Shown one piece after another: positions 47,196 to 55,358 of a stretch of DNA of 64,000 nt. A model generated the notes under the pieces. That model had not been told where the DNA came from and made no database searches. It was given only the letters and a program-made list of their open reading frames with translations. Origin of the DNA: Gammaproteobacteria bacterium (GTDB taxonomy: Bacteria; Pseudomonadota; Gammaproteobacteria; Natronospirales; REEB76); NCBI GenBank assembly GCA_027315405.1, contig DAHUYB010000001.1, positions 1 through 64,000 on the forward strand, given 5' to 3'. Made by a program: the position numbers and the translations under genes. Position 1 is the stretch's first letter. Every line of letters starts with the position of its first letter.

Positions 47196-48803
47196 ATGGC
47201 AAAAAAGAAACCACGCCACCATCCACTCTCTATATATCTGATCAAGGAAGGGGTCACCGATCCGCAAGAAATTATCACAAATGTCAGTAAATTGAATCAG
47301 CACCCTATACACGTTGGAAGAAGACGGTTGGGGACTTTATACGCCAAACACATGCCAAATCATTATCCAACGTGGTTCGGCTTCATCTCGGAACATATTG
47401 ATCAAGTAGCTCTCCAGCAATTTAAGATCAAAAATGTATCCGCTGTATTGTTGGTCCCACATGACGATCGTGTGTTCGCCATATGTTTTGGTCATGGCCA
47501 CCAACTCTTGTATGAAGAAGCTCTAGTTAGTGATTTTGGACTTAAAGCTACCCTGAATTCCATAAATCCTGATGCAGTGAGGCAGCTTGACCTAAGACGC
47601 CTCGATTCCACTGGCAGAATTGCTTTTGAACAGGCTGGTCAAGAGATTCCGATCAGGCAATTTGGCCTTGATATTGAGCAAGACTTGGTCAGGAGGGTAA
47701 CCGCGCGGCCAATTGATCCATCATTGGGTCTTCAGTTATCTGGGCGCGATTCACTGCATGTGGCAATTCCGGCTTCTACACGCAATATAGGAGATTATCT
47801 TGGTAGATATCTTGCCAAAAGCAAAGAGGATACCTACAAAGAAAATTTTGAATTTATAGACAACATTGAGGAAGTGACCAGCGATTCCCAGTGCGCCGAA
47901 TTGAATGAGCTGTTGTCGGAACAAATTAACGATAATCAATCAACAAATGTTTGGATGGCGCCACCAGATATAGTCGACTTGGAAAATATTATGGGTTTCA
48001 GGTATACGAAAGATCAGAATGAGGAACCGAGGCTCGACATAGATCTCAACAGTTTCAGAATATATTGTGCGGTTGGAGGGGATATTACATGGGATATGCT
48101 CAGGACTAAGCATATCTATGTCTGCGATGTGAATGGCGAGCCAGCTAATCAATGGCTCGCATACAAGTGTCTCTACGCAGAACTTCCGTATCATGAAGAA
48201 GTTTACGTTCTGACTGAAGGCAAATGGTATAGGGTCGATACCAATTTCGCTAAAAAAATAAACGAGAGTTTTGAGTCGATACTAGATAGCGACTTACAAT
48301 TGCCCGTCTGGGCTCAGCGCCGCGAGGATGAGTACAACCAGCACGTCGCAGAAACATCTAATGGGTATTTCCAGCTTTTAGATAAGAAAACCGTGCAATA
48401 TCCAGGCGGACACAATAAAGTCGAATTCTGCGACCTGCTATCCAGAGATCGGCATTTAGTTCACATTAAGAAGTTTACATCTTCGAGTGGCTTAAGCCAT
48501 CTCTGTGAACAAGGAGTTAATTCGGCTGAGTATACTCGACAAGATCTGGCGTTCAGAGAGAAAGTGAACGCAAAGTTACGCGAACTGCATATTCCTGAAG
48601 AATTCCACATACCTCTGGAATTCGGATCAGAACAAGCAGGAGCGTATGAAATCGTATTTGGTATTGCGACTAAGCATCCGCACCTGCCGTTGGAGATTCC
48701 TTTCTTCAGCAAGGTTTCCATGTATCACGCGGCTAGGAGATGCCAAGGGCTTGGGTATCAGGTCTCAAAGCTAAAGATAGTTAGGAATGACTTAGCGGAT
48801 TAA
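47196..48803 (+). CDS. TIGR04141/DUF6119 family sporadically distributed protein
   Basis: A 535-residue protein of the TIGR04141 (DUF6119) type. The C-terminal pattern is characteristic: EFCDLLS then LVHIKKFTSSSGLSHLCEQG and VNSAEYTR. The family is scattered among bacteria, often beside defence genes; function unknown. The gene is visibly richer in A+T than the restriction genes before it and the region after it, suggesting separate acquisition. It follows mod by 40 bases and may share its transcript. Confidence 0.8.
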   Translation: MAKKKPRHHPLSIYLIKEGVTDPQEIITNVSKLNQHPIHVGRRRLGTLYAKHMPNHYPTWFGFISEHIDQVALQQFKIKNVSAVLLVPHDDRVFAICFGHGHQLLYEEALVSDFGLKATLNSINPDAVRQLDLRRLDSTGRIAFEQAGQEIPIRQFGLDIEQDLVRRVTARPIDPSLGLQLSGRDSLHVAIPASTRNIGDYLGRYLAKSKEDTYKENFEFIDNIEEVTSDSQCAELNELLSEQINDNQSTNVWMAPPDIVDLENIMGFRYTKDQNEEPRLDIDLNSFRIYCAVGGDITWDMLRTKHIYVCDVNGEPANQWLAYKCLYAELPYHEEVYVLTEGKWYRVDTNFAKKINESFESILDSDLQLPVWAQRREDEYNQHVAETSNGYFQLLDKKTVQYPGGHNKVEFCDLLSRDRHLVHIKKFTSSSGLSHLCEQGVNSAEYTRQDLAFREKVNAKLRELHIPEEFHIPLEFGSEQAGAYEIVFGIATKHPHLPLEIPFFSKVSMYHAARRCQGLGYQVSKLKIVRNDLAD

Positions 48804-48853
48804 GAGAAGAATGAGTTATCTCAAGCCATTTGTAGATAGAAAATACCATCGTT

Positions 48854-48883
48854 ATGAAAAAACTCAAACACGAAACTGAACTG
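48854..48883 (+). pseudogene. Truncated paralogue of the 62258 gene
   Basis: ATG followed by codons for KKLKHETEL, matching the first ten residues of the protein at 62258-62518, then abruptly joined to the GCGTTAAGGG repeat. The insertion or recombination that brought in the repeat removed the rest of the gene. Confidence 0.65.
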
Positions 48884-48932
48884 CGTTAAGGGGTCACCCA
48901 TAAATCGTCCGTGGTCAAGGGGGCGCGTCCAG
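48883..48932. repeat. Dispersed repeat A2, copy 1
   Basis: 50 bases starting GCGTTAAGGGGTCACCCATA and ending GGGGGCGCGTCCAG. Copy 2 at 51021-51070 differs at only two positions. Confidence 0.9.
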
Positions 48933-48938
48933 ATGACT

Positions 48939-48976
48939 GCGTTAAGGGGTCAGAGCCATTAAACGCCTGGCAGTCA
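48939..48976. repeat. Dispersed repeat A1, copy 1
   Basis: Starts GCGTTAAGGGGTCAGAGCC and continues ATTAAACGCCTGGCAGTC. Related copies start at 50944 and 53883. Confidence 0.85.
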
Positions 48977-49019
48977 TTCGAGTGTAGAGCAAGGGCGAGA
49001 CTCTACACATCACGGAATC

Positions 49020-49211
49020 GCTTCACAAACAATCTGCCGGAACCGGAGGTGCTTAGCCGGGAAATCGTGACCGGCCTGGAAGCGGCGCCGGAACAGTTCC
49101 CACGACCTTGCGCTTCTGCGCGGCCTGTATGAATCCCGCATGATGATTACTGACCATGCGACGGCGCTGTATCTCGACGGCAACTATGAACCCGCCAAAA
49201 AGCGCCTGTAA
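49020..49211 (+). pseudogene. C-terminal remnant of an unidentified defence gene
   Basis: Two frames make a broken C-terminus: EVLSREIVTGLEAAPEQF, which resembles the tail of type I methylase subunits, followed in another frame by HDLALLRGLYESRMMITDHA and a normal stop at 49211. The start is missing and is replaced by a repeat shared with 55583-55645. Identity uncertain. Confidence 0.4.
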
Positions 49212-49501
49212 AAACCCAAATCCATCGGCATTCATTACCCGGAATTGTGGAGGCAGGCACGATTGCCATATCCCGAAGAAATTGAATCAAGGAATCACTT
49301 TGGTTCGCGAAGTCAGCGCCATCTCTGACCTCTGACTACCGTGGCATTGGAAATACAGGTTTTGCAGGAGCAGAAATCCGCCTGCCTGTTCACGCATCCT
49401 GCGCTTCTGGATTCGTATACAATTGACGGCGGAATGACGGAAATCCCGCATTTACGGTGGGTAGAAGCCCGCTGTCCCAATCGCCGTTCCGGGAGGGTGC
49501 C

Positions 49502-50482
49502 GTGAACAGCCAGAACGCATTTTTCTCCATGAAGCTGGAAGGCCCGGACATAAAGCCTGGGCGTGTGCGGCTGGAGGATTTAATCCGGCTCGGACAGGAG
49601 ATGCTGCGCGCGGTCGAGCGCGTAGCCATGGTATTACAGGGCGCCGCAGACAGCCAGCATCCCGGCCGCCGGCCGCAGGATATTCGTGCAGCTATCTCGC
49701 TTGATGTTGTCGCAATCACTCACGGCAGTCCGGCGGCGGTCATCCGTTTCGAGCGCAGCGACACCCAAATGTCCATTCCGGATGCCGATCTTGGCCAGCA
49801 GGCGTTCGAGAAATTCCTATATGGCTTGAACGCCGTGACCTCAGGGAACGAACCCTATCCGCCGGGTTACGACACGGGAGTATTGTTGGCAGTCCGTGAT
49901 CTTGGCCGGGTATTTGACCGTGGCGTGGATCGCATAGAGTTTTCAATGCACCGGCTCGCTCTGCCTGTGAACGTCCTTTATAACCGCGAAGGCTATACCC
50001 GGGTGCAGAAACGCATTACCGGGCCGCAAATGAACAAGCGCAGCGTCGAAGGACGGTTGCTCATGGCTGATTTCAAGGAGCGTGGCTCACGGTTACGCGT
50101 GCACCCGTCCAGCGGTGAACCCGTTATCTGCCTGTTCGATGAGTCGCTGCGTGATGAGGTCTATCGCAACATTCTGTATTTTGTGCGCATTACCGGTGAA
50201 GCCAAGGAGGATTCTGTGTCCAAACGGATTGTGAGCATTACGATTTCGGATATCGAGCGGATTGATGCCAAGGAAGATCAGGTTACGGAAATTCTGCCCA
50301 GCGGCGCTCCATTGCCGGGTGATTTCTGGCACGCGATGAGCTTCGATGAATTGGCGGCGGCGCAGGGTGTGAGGCCCATGACTGATGTTGACACCGTGAT
50401 CGGCACCTGGCCGGGAGACGTGAATGACGGTTTTGAGGAAGCTGTGCACAGATTGAGACAGGCTGAAACAGGGAAGGGCTGA
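49502..50482 (+). CDS. Hypothetical protein, likely partner of the PIN protein
   Basis: A 326-residue soluble protein from GTG 49502, preceded by GGGAGG. No known domain is recognised. It has mixed helix and strand with charged patches and a conserved-looking segment LPSGAPLPGDFWHAMSFDEL near the C-terminus. The PIN gene begins five bases after its stop, so the two are co-translated and may form a functional pair, though it is far larger than a normal antitoxin. Confidence 0.75.
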   Translation: MNSQNAFFSMKLEGPDIKPGRVRLEDLIRLGQEMLRAVERVAMVLQGAADSQHPGRRPQDIRAAISLDVVAITHGSPAAVIRFERSDTQMSIPDADLGQQAFEKFLYGLNAVTSGNEPYPPGYDTGVLLAVRDLGRVFDRGVDRIEFSMHRLALPVNVLYNREGYTRVQKRITGPQMNKRSVEGRLLMADFKERGSRLRVHPSSGEPVICLFDESLRDEVYRNILYFVRITGEAKEDSVSKRIVSITISDIERIDAKEDQVTEILPSGAPLPGDFWHAMSFDELAAAQGVRPMTDVDTVIGTWPGDVNDGFEEAVHRLRQAETGKG

Positions 50483-50487
50483 TAAAA

Positions 50488-50907
50488 ATGCACACAGGGA
50501 AGGTGATTGCGGATACGAATGTGGTTTCGTATCTGATGAAAGGAGCCCCCTTGGGGCAGTCCTACAAACGCCACCTTGCGGGCAAGGTGGTCGGCATCGT
50601 CTTCGTGACCGTGGCGGAACTGTATTACGGCGCCGAACGCAACAACTGGGGTGAAAAGCGGCGCAAGCAACTGGAAGAGCATCTCAAGAATTTCGTCGTG
50701 CTTCCTTACAACAACGAAATCGCCAGGGTTTATGCCCGCGTTGTAATAGAGTGCGAGCGCAACGGCCGATCAATAAGTTTTCCAGATGCATGGATTGCGG
50801 CAACCGCACTTTGGCATAACTTGCCGCTCGTTACCCACGATCTTGACTTCCTCGGCATTTCAGGACTTCAGGTCATCACGGAGAATGAGAGCCAGGGCCA
50901 AATCTGA
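50488..50907 (+). CDS. PIN domain (VapC-like) ribonuclease
   Basis: A 139-residue PIN domain protein. The acidic metal-binding residues are in place: D9 in VIADTNVV, E44 in TVAELYYGAE, D100 in SFPDAWIAATA and D118/D120 in THDLDF. Such toxins cleave RNA in VapBC-type systems. No small antitoxin is next to it; the upstream neighbour is the 326-residue protein. Confidence 0.85.
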   Translation: MHTGKVIADTNVVSYLMKGAPLGQSYKRHLAGKVVGIVFVTVAELYYGAERNNWGEKRRKQLEEHLKNFVVLPYNNEIARVYARVVIECERNGRSISFPDAWIAATALWHNLPLVTHDLDFLGISGLQVITENESQGQI

Positions 50908-51215
50908 ACGGGAGGACCGTCGTGCAGAATCCGGTCCCGGCAAGCGTTAAAGGGTCAGAGCCATTAAACCCATGGCAGTCGTGTGGAATAAGGACTGGAT
51001 TCCGGCTCGACGGCCGGAACGCGTTAAGGGATCACCCATAAGTCGTCCGTGGTCAAGGGGGCGCGTCCAGAAAAGGGGACGCTACCCTTTTTATCCACAA
51101 GCCGTTTCTCCATCTCTGACTGTTTTGCGGTACCCAGGTTTTCAGCGCCCGCCTCTCGGGTTGCTGCCTATCCATGCGGTATTGCGATGCCTTACATTGT
51201 AGGTATACTGTAGAT
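50908..51215. other. Repeat-rich gap before the second BrnTA pair
   Basis: No gene. Holds repeat A1 at 50944-50980, a GGACTGGATTCCGGCTCGAC-type segment (50991-51010), and repeat A2 at 51021-51070. Its end contains the second BrnT promoter with TTACATTGTAGG. Confidence 0.7.
51021..51070. repeat. Dispersed repeat A2, copy 2
   Basis: Same 50-base unit as 48883-48932 with two differences. It follows immediately after a repeat of the ACTGGATTCCGGCTCGACGG type. Confidence 0.9.
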
Positions 51216-51509
51216 ATGGACGACCAGCGCTTCGAATGGGATGAAGGCAAGAGCCGTATCAACCTGAAGAAACATGGCGTCTCGTTCGATGAAGCCAGAA
51301 CGGCGTTTCTCGATGAAAATGCCCGGGTGATGCCCGATCCGGACCACTCTGCGGACGAAGATCGGTTCATTCTGTTGGGCTTGAGTATTCGTTTGCGTGT
51401 GGTGGTGGTTTGCCACTGTTACCGAGAGAACGAAGATGTGATCCGGATCATATCGGCGCGCAAGGCGACAGCGGCTGAACGTAATCAATATATGAGGTGG
51501 ATGGCATGA
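51216..51509 (+). CDS. brnT: BrnT-family toxin
   Basis: A 97-residue BrnT protein from ATG 51216: FEWDEGKSRINLKKHGVSFD, then VMPDPDH and IRIISARKATAAERNQY, all standard family landmarks. An upstream in-frame ATG at 51174 would lie in the promoter. Its stop overlaps the antitoxin ATG by four bases (ATGA). Type II toxin, RNA-cleaving. Confidence 0.9.
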   Translation: MDDQRFEWDEGKSRINLKKHGVSFDEARTAFLDENARVMPDPDHSADEDRFILLGLSIRLRVVVVCHCYRENEDVIRIISARKATAAERNQYMRWMA

Positions 51510-51715
51510 GAAAACAGTATGACTTTTCCAAATCAGTGAAGAACCCATATCTGCGCAAGCCCAAAAAGCAGGTCACAATCCGGCTCGATGAGGAAACCAT
51601 TGCCTACTTCAAAGCCTTGTCGAAGCAGAACGGCATACCGTACCAGAATCTGATCAATCTCTATCTGCGTGAGTGTGCCCAAGCAGGCAAGAAAGTGGCG
51701 ATTAATTGGGCTTGA
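51506..51715 (+). CDS. brnA: BrnA-family antitoxin
   Basis: A 69-residue BrnA-type antitoxin: a disordered basic start (SVKNPYLRKPKKQ), then the ribbon-helix-helix VTIRLDEETIAYFKALSKQN and the conserved IPYQNLINLYLRECAQ. It overlaps brnT by four bases and should repress the shared promoter. Confidence 0.9.
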   Translation: MRKQYDFSKSVKNPYLRKPKKQVTIRLDEETIAYFKALSKQNGIPYQNLINLYLRECAQAGKKVAINWA

Positions 51716-52080
51716 TCGTGATTCGAGTCCTAATGAGCGAAAAGGTCTGGTACCCTTATTTATCCTGGCGAGTACAATCGGGACATATGGAAGGCAGGGT
51801 CTGACTCGACATCTTAAATCTGTACATCAATCGTCCGGTATCGCTTCACTGGAATCTCCAACAAACGCATCAAGAATCAAAACCGTGACCGCAGGGCTCT
51901 GCGTTCAAGCCCACGGACTCCGCCAGCGAATATCTAAATACGCACGCCTCGTGCCCGTTTGCCTGACGTTTTTGGGGGGACGCTGGATTTTGCTTTATGA
52001 GCGGCAGCGCTCCGCTGTCCAATCTACAGGATGCTGGAAAATGCTAAGCTAGCGGCCGAAAGCGGGGCTGAGAGTGCGCC
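51716..52080. other. Repeat-containing gap
   Basis: No gene seen. Contains repeat B at 51794-51902 (see 52560-52668). A weak promoter may precede the DUF4258 gene. Confidence 0.6.
51794..51902. repeat. 109-bp dispersed repeat B, copy 1
   Basis: Starts GCAGGGTCTGACTCGACAT and ends CCGTGACCGCAGGGCTCTGC. Copy 2 is at 52560-52668, the same length with a small number of differences. Both flank the DUF4258/DUF2283 module. Confidence 0.9.
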
Positions 52081-52344
52081 ATGCAAGATAAAATCCGCTA
52101 CCAGCTGACAGCCCATGCGGCAACGGTGATGGCCGAGCGCAATATATCAACAGCTTGGGTAGAGCGGGTGTTGCAGAACCCCGAGCGAACAAAACCGGAC
52201 GATAATGATCCGGAATTACACCATGCTCTCGGTCGAATCAGCGAGCGTGATGACCGGATGTTGCGGGTAGTTTACAATATGACCGTGAAACCTTGGCGGA
52301 TTGTTACTGCCTATTTTGATCGAGGCCAGAGGGCTAAATCATGA
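52081..52344 (+). CDS. DUF4258 family putative toxin
   Basis: An 87-residue DUF4258 protein: ltaHA-type start (YQLTAHAATVMAERNIS), WVERVLQNPE, then MLRVVYNMTVKPWRIVTAYF. DUF4258 proteins have a RelE-like fold and are usually paired with DUF2283 proteins, as here. It overlaps the next gene by four bases. Confidence 0.85.
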   Translation: MQDKIRYQLTAHAATVMAERNISTAWVERVLQNPERTKPDDNDPELHHALGRISERDDRMLRVVYNMTVKPWRIVTAYFDRGQRAKS

Positions 52345-52541
52345 AAATGCATTACGATGAAAAAACAGATGCGCTGTACCTGCGCCTCGATGAATCAAAG
52401 ATCATCGAATCCGAAGAGGTCCAACCGGGCATCGTTCTGGATTACGACGCCAAAAATCAGGTGGTCGGCGTCGAAATCCTGCGCGTCAAGGAACGCGTGC
52501 CTTACGCCGACCTTAAGCATCTCGATTTCAAGGTAGCGTGA
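52341..52541 (+). CDS. DUF2283 family protein (putative antitoxin)
   Basis: A 66-residue DUF2283 protein. The core pattern is clear: HYDEKTDALYLRL, then EVQPGIVLDYDAKNQVVGVE and ILRVKERV. It is the expected partner of DUF4258. The four-base ATGA overlap suggests tight coupling. Confidence 0.9.
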   Translation: MKMHYDEKTDALYLRLDESKIIESEEVQPGIVLDYDAKNQVVGVEILRVKERVPYADLKHLDFKVA

Positions 52542-52559
52542 TACGCTAAATCGGGGCAA

Positions 52560-52668
52560 GCAGGGTCAGACTCGACATATCACATCCGTACATCAATAGT
52601 CCGGTATCGCTTCACTGGAATCTCCAGCAAACGCATCAAGAATTAAAACCGTGACCGCAGGGCTCTGC
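52560..52668. repeat. 109-bp dispersed repeat B, copy 2
   Basis: Second copy of 51794-51902. It lies directly between the DUF2283 gene and the membrane protein at 52689. Confidence 0.9.
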
Positions 52669-52688
52669 AAGGAGCAGGGGGTTACAAA

Positions 52689-53618
52689 ATGGGTATTTGG
52701 AATGGCTGGGATATTTTTGTCGCAACCCTGAAAACCTTTAGCAAATATCCGGCCTTCAATGTGCCATTGCTGATTTGCTGGCTGGTATATGCCCCCACGG
52801 CGATTTATCTGAAATACTTTCTGTCCTATGGGGCTTTAAGTGGCTGGCAAATTGCCGGCATCATCGTCCTGGTTTTTGTCGGCTTCTCTCTGATCATCTC
52901 GCTGACATGCCTGCTCTTGCTGGAGTTCATCGAGCAGATTGAAACAACGGGCCGGGTGCGGGTGGCGAGTGCCATCGGCCGCGTCATCTGGAACGATTTC
53001 CTGCCATCGGTGCCCGTTGCTGCCATTTGGGCAGCCATCTGGCTGGGGCTGACGCTGATCGAAGTGGCGATCAGTAGCGTGACCCGAAACAGCGGCCGGA
53101 GACAGTCATTCTCAATGGAGGGCGCTGCCAAAACTCTGTCGGGCTATCAGTCGTTTTCCCTGAGTGCCGCGTTCTTCGAGGCCCTGAATCGCGGCGTGCG
53201 CATGCTGGCATTCCTGATTTTCCCGGCCATCGCCTGGGAGCATGACAACACCATCAAGGCCCTAAAGCGCGGCCTAAGCATCGCCGAAGCCCACAAAGGC
53301 GAACTGGGTGCCGGTGTCCTGCTGATCACGGCTGCCGCCGGGCTTGTGTTCTTGCCACCCTCCATTCTGTTTTATGTCACGGACAAAACCCATACCACGC
53401 TTCCGGACAGCGTGTGGCTGGGCGTGATCATCTACTGCGGGTTTGCCTGGAGTTTCACCATACTGATGGAGCAACTATTTACAGCCACGCTGTATCGTTG
53501 GCACCTGGATTGGGAGCAGCGCTGCCGCGATGCCAGCCGCCATGGTCTGCCGGAACCCAGGCTGAACGAGGTGCCGTGCCCGGCCATCATGGATCATGCC
53601 GCCGAGTTTTTCCATTGA
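52689..53618 (+). CDS. Multi-pass membrane protein of unknown function
   Basis: A 309-residue inner-membrane protein with about six hydrophobic segments (~20-45, ~50-78, ~105-130, ~165-185, ~208-232, ~244-265). It has a GIWNGWDIFVATLKTFSKYP N-terminus and a cytoplasm-like C-terminal tail with several Cys. A soluble loop around residues 140-160 is rich in Ser and Arg. Family not recognised. It is surrounded by toxin-antitoxin modules and repeats. Confidence 0.75.
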   Translation: MGIWNGWDIFVATLKTFSKYPAFNVPLLICWLVYAPTAIYLKYFLSYGALSGWQIAGIIVLVFVGFSLIISLTCLLLLEFIEQIETTGRVRVASAIGRVIWNDFLPSVPVAAIWAAIWLGLTLIEVAISSVTRNSGRRQSFSMEGAAKTLSGYQSFSLSAAFFEALNRGVRMLAFLIFPAIAWEHDNTIKALKRGLSIAEAHKGELGAGVLLITAAAGLVFLPPSILFYVTDKTHTTLPDSVWLGVIIYCGFAWSFTILMEQLFTATLYRWHLDWEQRCRDASRHGLPEPRLNEVPCPAIMDHAAEFFH

Positions 53619-53728
53619 ACGGGGCGGGATTTGACGGCGAAGTCCCGGTCGGATAATTTCACATGATGAAAATTTCACTTGTAACTCGGGCTATTGCCTA
53701 TACCAATAAGGGAACTATCATTCCCAAA

Positions 53729-53890
53729 ATGGGAACGAAGAAAAAAACGGGTCTGGCAGCGGCGCTGTTTACCAAGACCCAGCGCCGGGTGCTCGGGTTG
53801 CTGTTCGGCAATCCGAACCGCAGCTACTATGCCAATGAAATCGTGCGCTTCGCCGGTGCCGATATCGGGGCGGTGCAACGAAGCGTTTAA
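53729..53890 (+). pseudogene. Truncated nucleotidyltransferase-associated HTH protein
   Basis: ATG at 53729 opens a frame with KTQRRVLGLLFGNPNRSYY and ANEIVRFAGADIGAVQR, a winged-helix N-terminus seen in proteins with a nucleotidyltransferase domain. It should continue with a helix after GAVQR, but from 53883 the sequence is the GCGTTTAAGGGTCAGAGCC repeat and a stop follows at 53890. The repeat has cut the gene. Confidence 0.75.
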
Positions 53891-53912
53891 GGGTCAGAGC
53901 CATTAAACCCAT
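53883..53912. repeat. Dispersed repeat A1 (copy interrupting the HTH gene)
   Basis: GCGTTTAAGGGTCAGAGCC plus ATTAAACCCAT; related to 48939 and 50944. The join lies inside an otherwise normal coding frame. Confidence 0.85.
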
Positions 53913-54214
53913 GCGGCCGCACCGGAGTGACGCGAGATAAGCACTGGATTCCGGCTCGACCGGAATGACGGGGAAGGGAAGCGCTCTGGGATCCTGAAAT
54001 ATCAGTATCCGCACTGATCACGGCTGACGCCGTGGAAATCTCAAACACGAAACTCAAGTCGTCCATAAGCCATCGCTGCTCCCGCATCCATACCTCCCGC
54101 AGCATTTGTACTTCCCTGTACATCATCGCCAGCGTCAAATCGCCGGGAAGTCCCACGTCTGGGATTTCCAAGGGTCATCCACTGTTGGGTTTATCCAGGA
54201 AATGGCACAGCTGT
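53891..54214. other. Repeat-rich gap
   Basis: No gene. Holds a repeat A1 tail, an ACTGGATTCCGGCTCGACC segment (53943 onward), repeat C at 53994-54043 (also at 56118-56167), and a GGGATTTCCAAGGGTC-type word near 54158. Confidence 0.6.
53994..54043. repeat. Dispersed repeat C, copy 1
   Basis: About 50 bases: TGAAATATCAGTATCCGCAC then TGATCACGGCTGACGCCGTG and GAAATCTC. A second copy is at 56118-56167. Confidence 0.85.
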
Positions 54215-54502
54215 CTAAGCAGCCCGCCGCACCCGCAGATCCACCTGCAGGCCAGCCAGGCTTGCCAGGTTCACCAGGGCATCCAGGCTGAATTTATCGA
54301 TGCGACCGCGCAGCAGGTCGTTGAGCCGGGGCTGGGTGATACCAAGCTGTCTGGCTTTCTCACCCTGGGTGCCGGGTTGACGTTTTACACGCTCCTGGAG
54401 TGCGAGCATGATTTCCGCGCGTACCTTCATATTGGCGGCCGCGCCACGGGTGTTCTCCAGGGCATCCCAAACACTGTTGAATTTCTTTGCTGGCATGTTC
54501 AT
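54215..54502 (-). CDS. XRE-family antitoxin (HigA-like)
   Basis: A 95-residue antitoxin with a DNA-binding helix-turn-helix at ~50-85: ARQLGITQPRLNDLLRGRID then FSLDALVNLASLAGL. It overlaps the upstream toxin stop by four bases. This is the usual toxin-first order of HigBA-type modules. Confidence 0.88.
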   Translation of the reverse strand: MNMPAKKFNSVWDALENTRGAAANMKVRAEIMLALQERVKRQPGTQGEKARQLGITQPRLNDLLRGRIDKFSLDALVNLASLAGLQVDLRVRRAA

Positions 54503-54819
54503 TTCCTCACGAGTTCGGCTAATCGCCGTTTAGCCAGCTCGATGTTCGCCTTGGATGCGCGCTGTGTTTTCTGCTTGAAAGCATGCAATACATACACGGC
54601 GTCTTCGAGTTTGGCGATATAGATGACCCGATAGGCGCCGCCTGCATCTCTGACGCGTATTTCCTGGACTCCAGTGCCGACGGTGGATAGCGGCTTGAAA
54701 TCGTCCGGCATCAGGCCGCGCTGAACCTTATACAGTTGAAAACCGGCCTGGTGGCGGGCTGCATCCGGAAACGCCCGTAACTCGTCCAATGAGTTGCCCA
54801 GAAAGGCTATGGGTTTCAT
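54499..54819 (-). CDS. HigB-like (DUF891/Gp49) toxin
   Basis: A 106-residue RelE-superfamily toxin from ATG 54819: FPDAARHQAGFQLYKVQRG, MPDDFKPLSTVGTGVQEIRV, and the core AYRVIYIAKLEDAVYVLHAF with KKTQ-like KQKTQRAS. A frame extending upstream to 54897 is less typical. It cleaves mRNA on ribosomes in relatives and is paired with the downstream HTH antitoxin. Confidence 0.88.
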   Translation of the reverse strand: MKPIAFLGNSLDELRAFPDAARHQAGFQLYKVQRGLMPDDFKPLSTVGTGVQEIRVRDAGGAYRVIYIAKLEDAVYVLHAFKQKTQRASKANIELAKRRLAELVRK

Positions 54820-55151
54820 GTCGACAAGTATATCAAAAACGATATAAATATCAAGTTGCCAATGAACAGGATCGGTCTCGCACAAGGCATAGAGCACTCA
54901 GCCATGTGCGCAGGAACTCGCACCCCATGGCACTGGGAAGTCGGGTCAGACTCGACAAATCACGAAATCGCTTCACAAAAATCCGCAAACGCATATGTTG
55001 CCGGCATCAAATAGCCGGGGCGTCCCGCTTCCGGGATTTCCAAGGTTCATCCCACGCCGGGGATTCCCAAGGGTCGCGTTGCGCCGCGCTATTCGAATAG
55101 CAGGAGCTGGTATAGTATTGTCACTGTGATTTGTGCATCGGGAGACGCCCC
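54820..55151. other. Repeat-containing gap
   Basis: No gene. It contains the promoter of higBA (minus), a repeat related to B around 54945-55005 and two GGGATTTCCAAGG/ GGGATTCCCAAGG words at ~55038-55072. The hicBA promoter lies at its right end. Confidence 0.55.
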
Positions 55152-55358
55152 ATGGAATTCAGGATAGAACATGAGCAGGAAGCGGACGGACGCTGGCTGG
55201 CTGAGGTGCTGGAACTCCCCGGCGTGCTGGCGTACGGGAGCAGTCCCGATGAGGCCATGTCCAAAGCGGAAATTCTCGCGTTGCGAGTCTTGGCGGACCG
55301 ACTGGAACACGGCGAGAACGGCCCGCAATCGATACGGATTTCCGTCGCCGCGGCATGA
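55152..55358 (+). CDS. hicB: HicB-family antitoxin
   Basis: A 68-residue HicB-type antitoxin with the half-RNase H fold: FRIEHEQEADGRWLAEVLEL, PGVLAYGSSPDEAMSKAEIL and LRVLADRLEHGE. It precedes and overlaps hicA by four bases. Confidence 0.88.
   Translation: MEFRIEHEQEADGRWLAEVLELPGVLAYGSSPDEAMSKAEILALRVLADRLEHGENGPQSIRISVAAA

Larger units (their letters stand above)
48804..49501. other. Repeat-rich gap with gene remnants
   Basis: No intact gene. From left to right it holds a truncated start of a gene like the one at 62258 (48854), two copies of the GCGTTAAGGG repeat, a repeat shared with 55583-55645 and a C-terminal remnant at about 49020-49211. The rest is unassigned. Confidence 0.6.
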
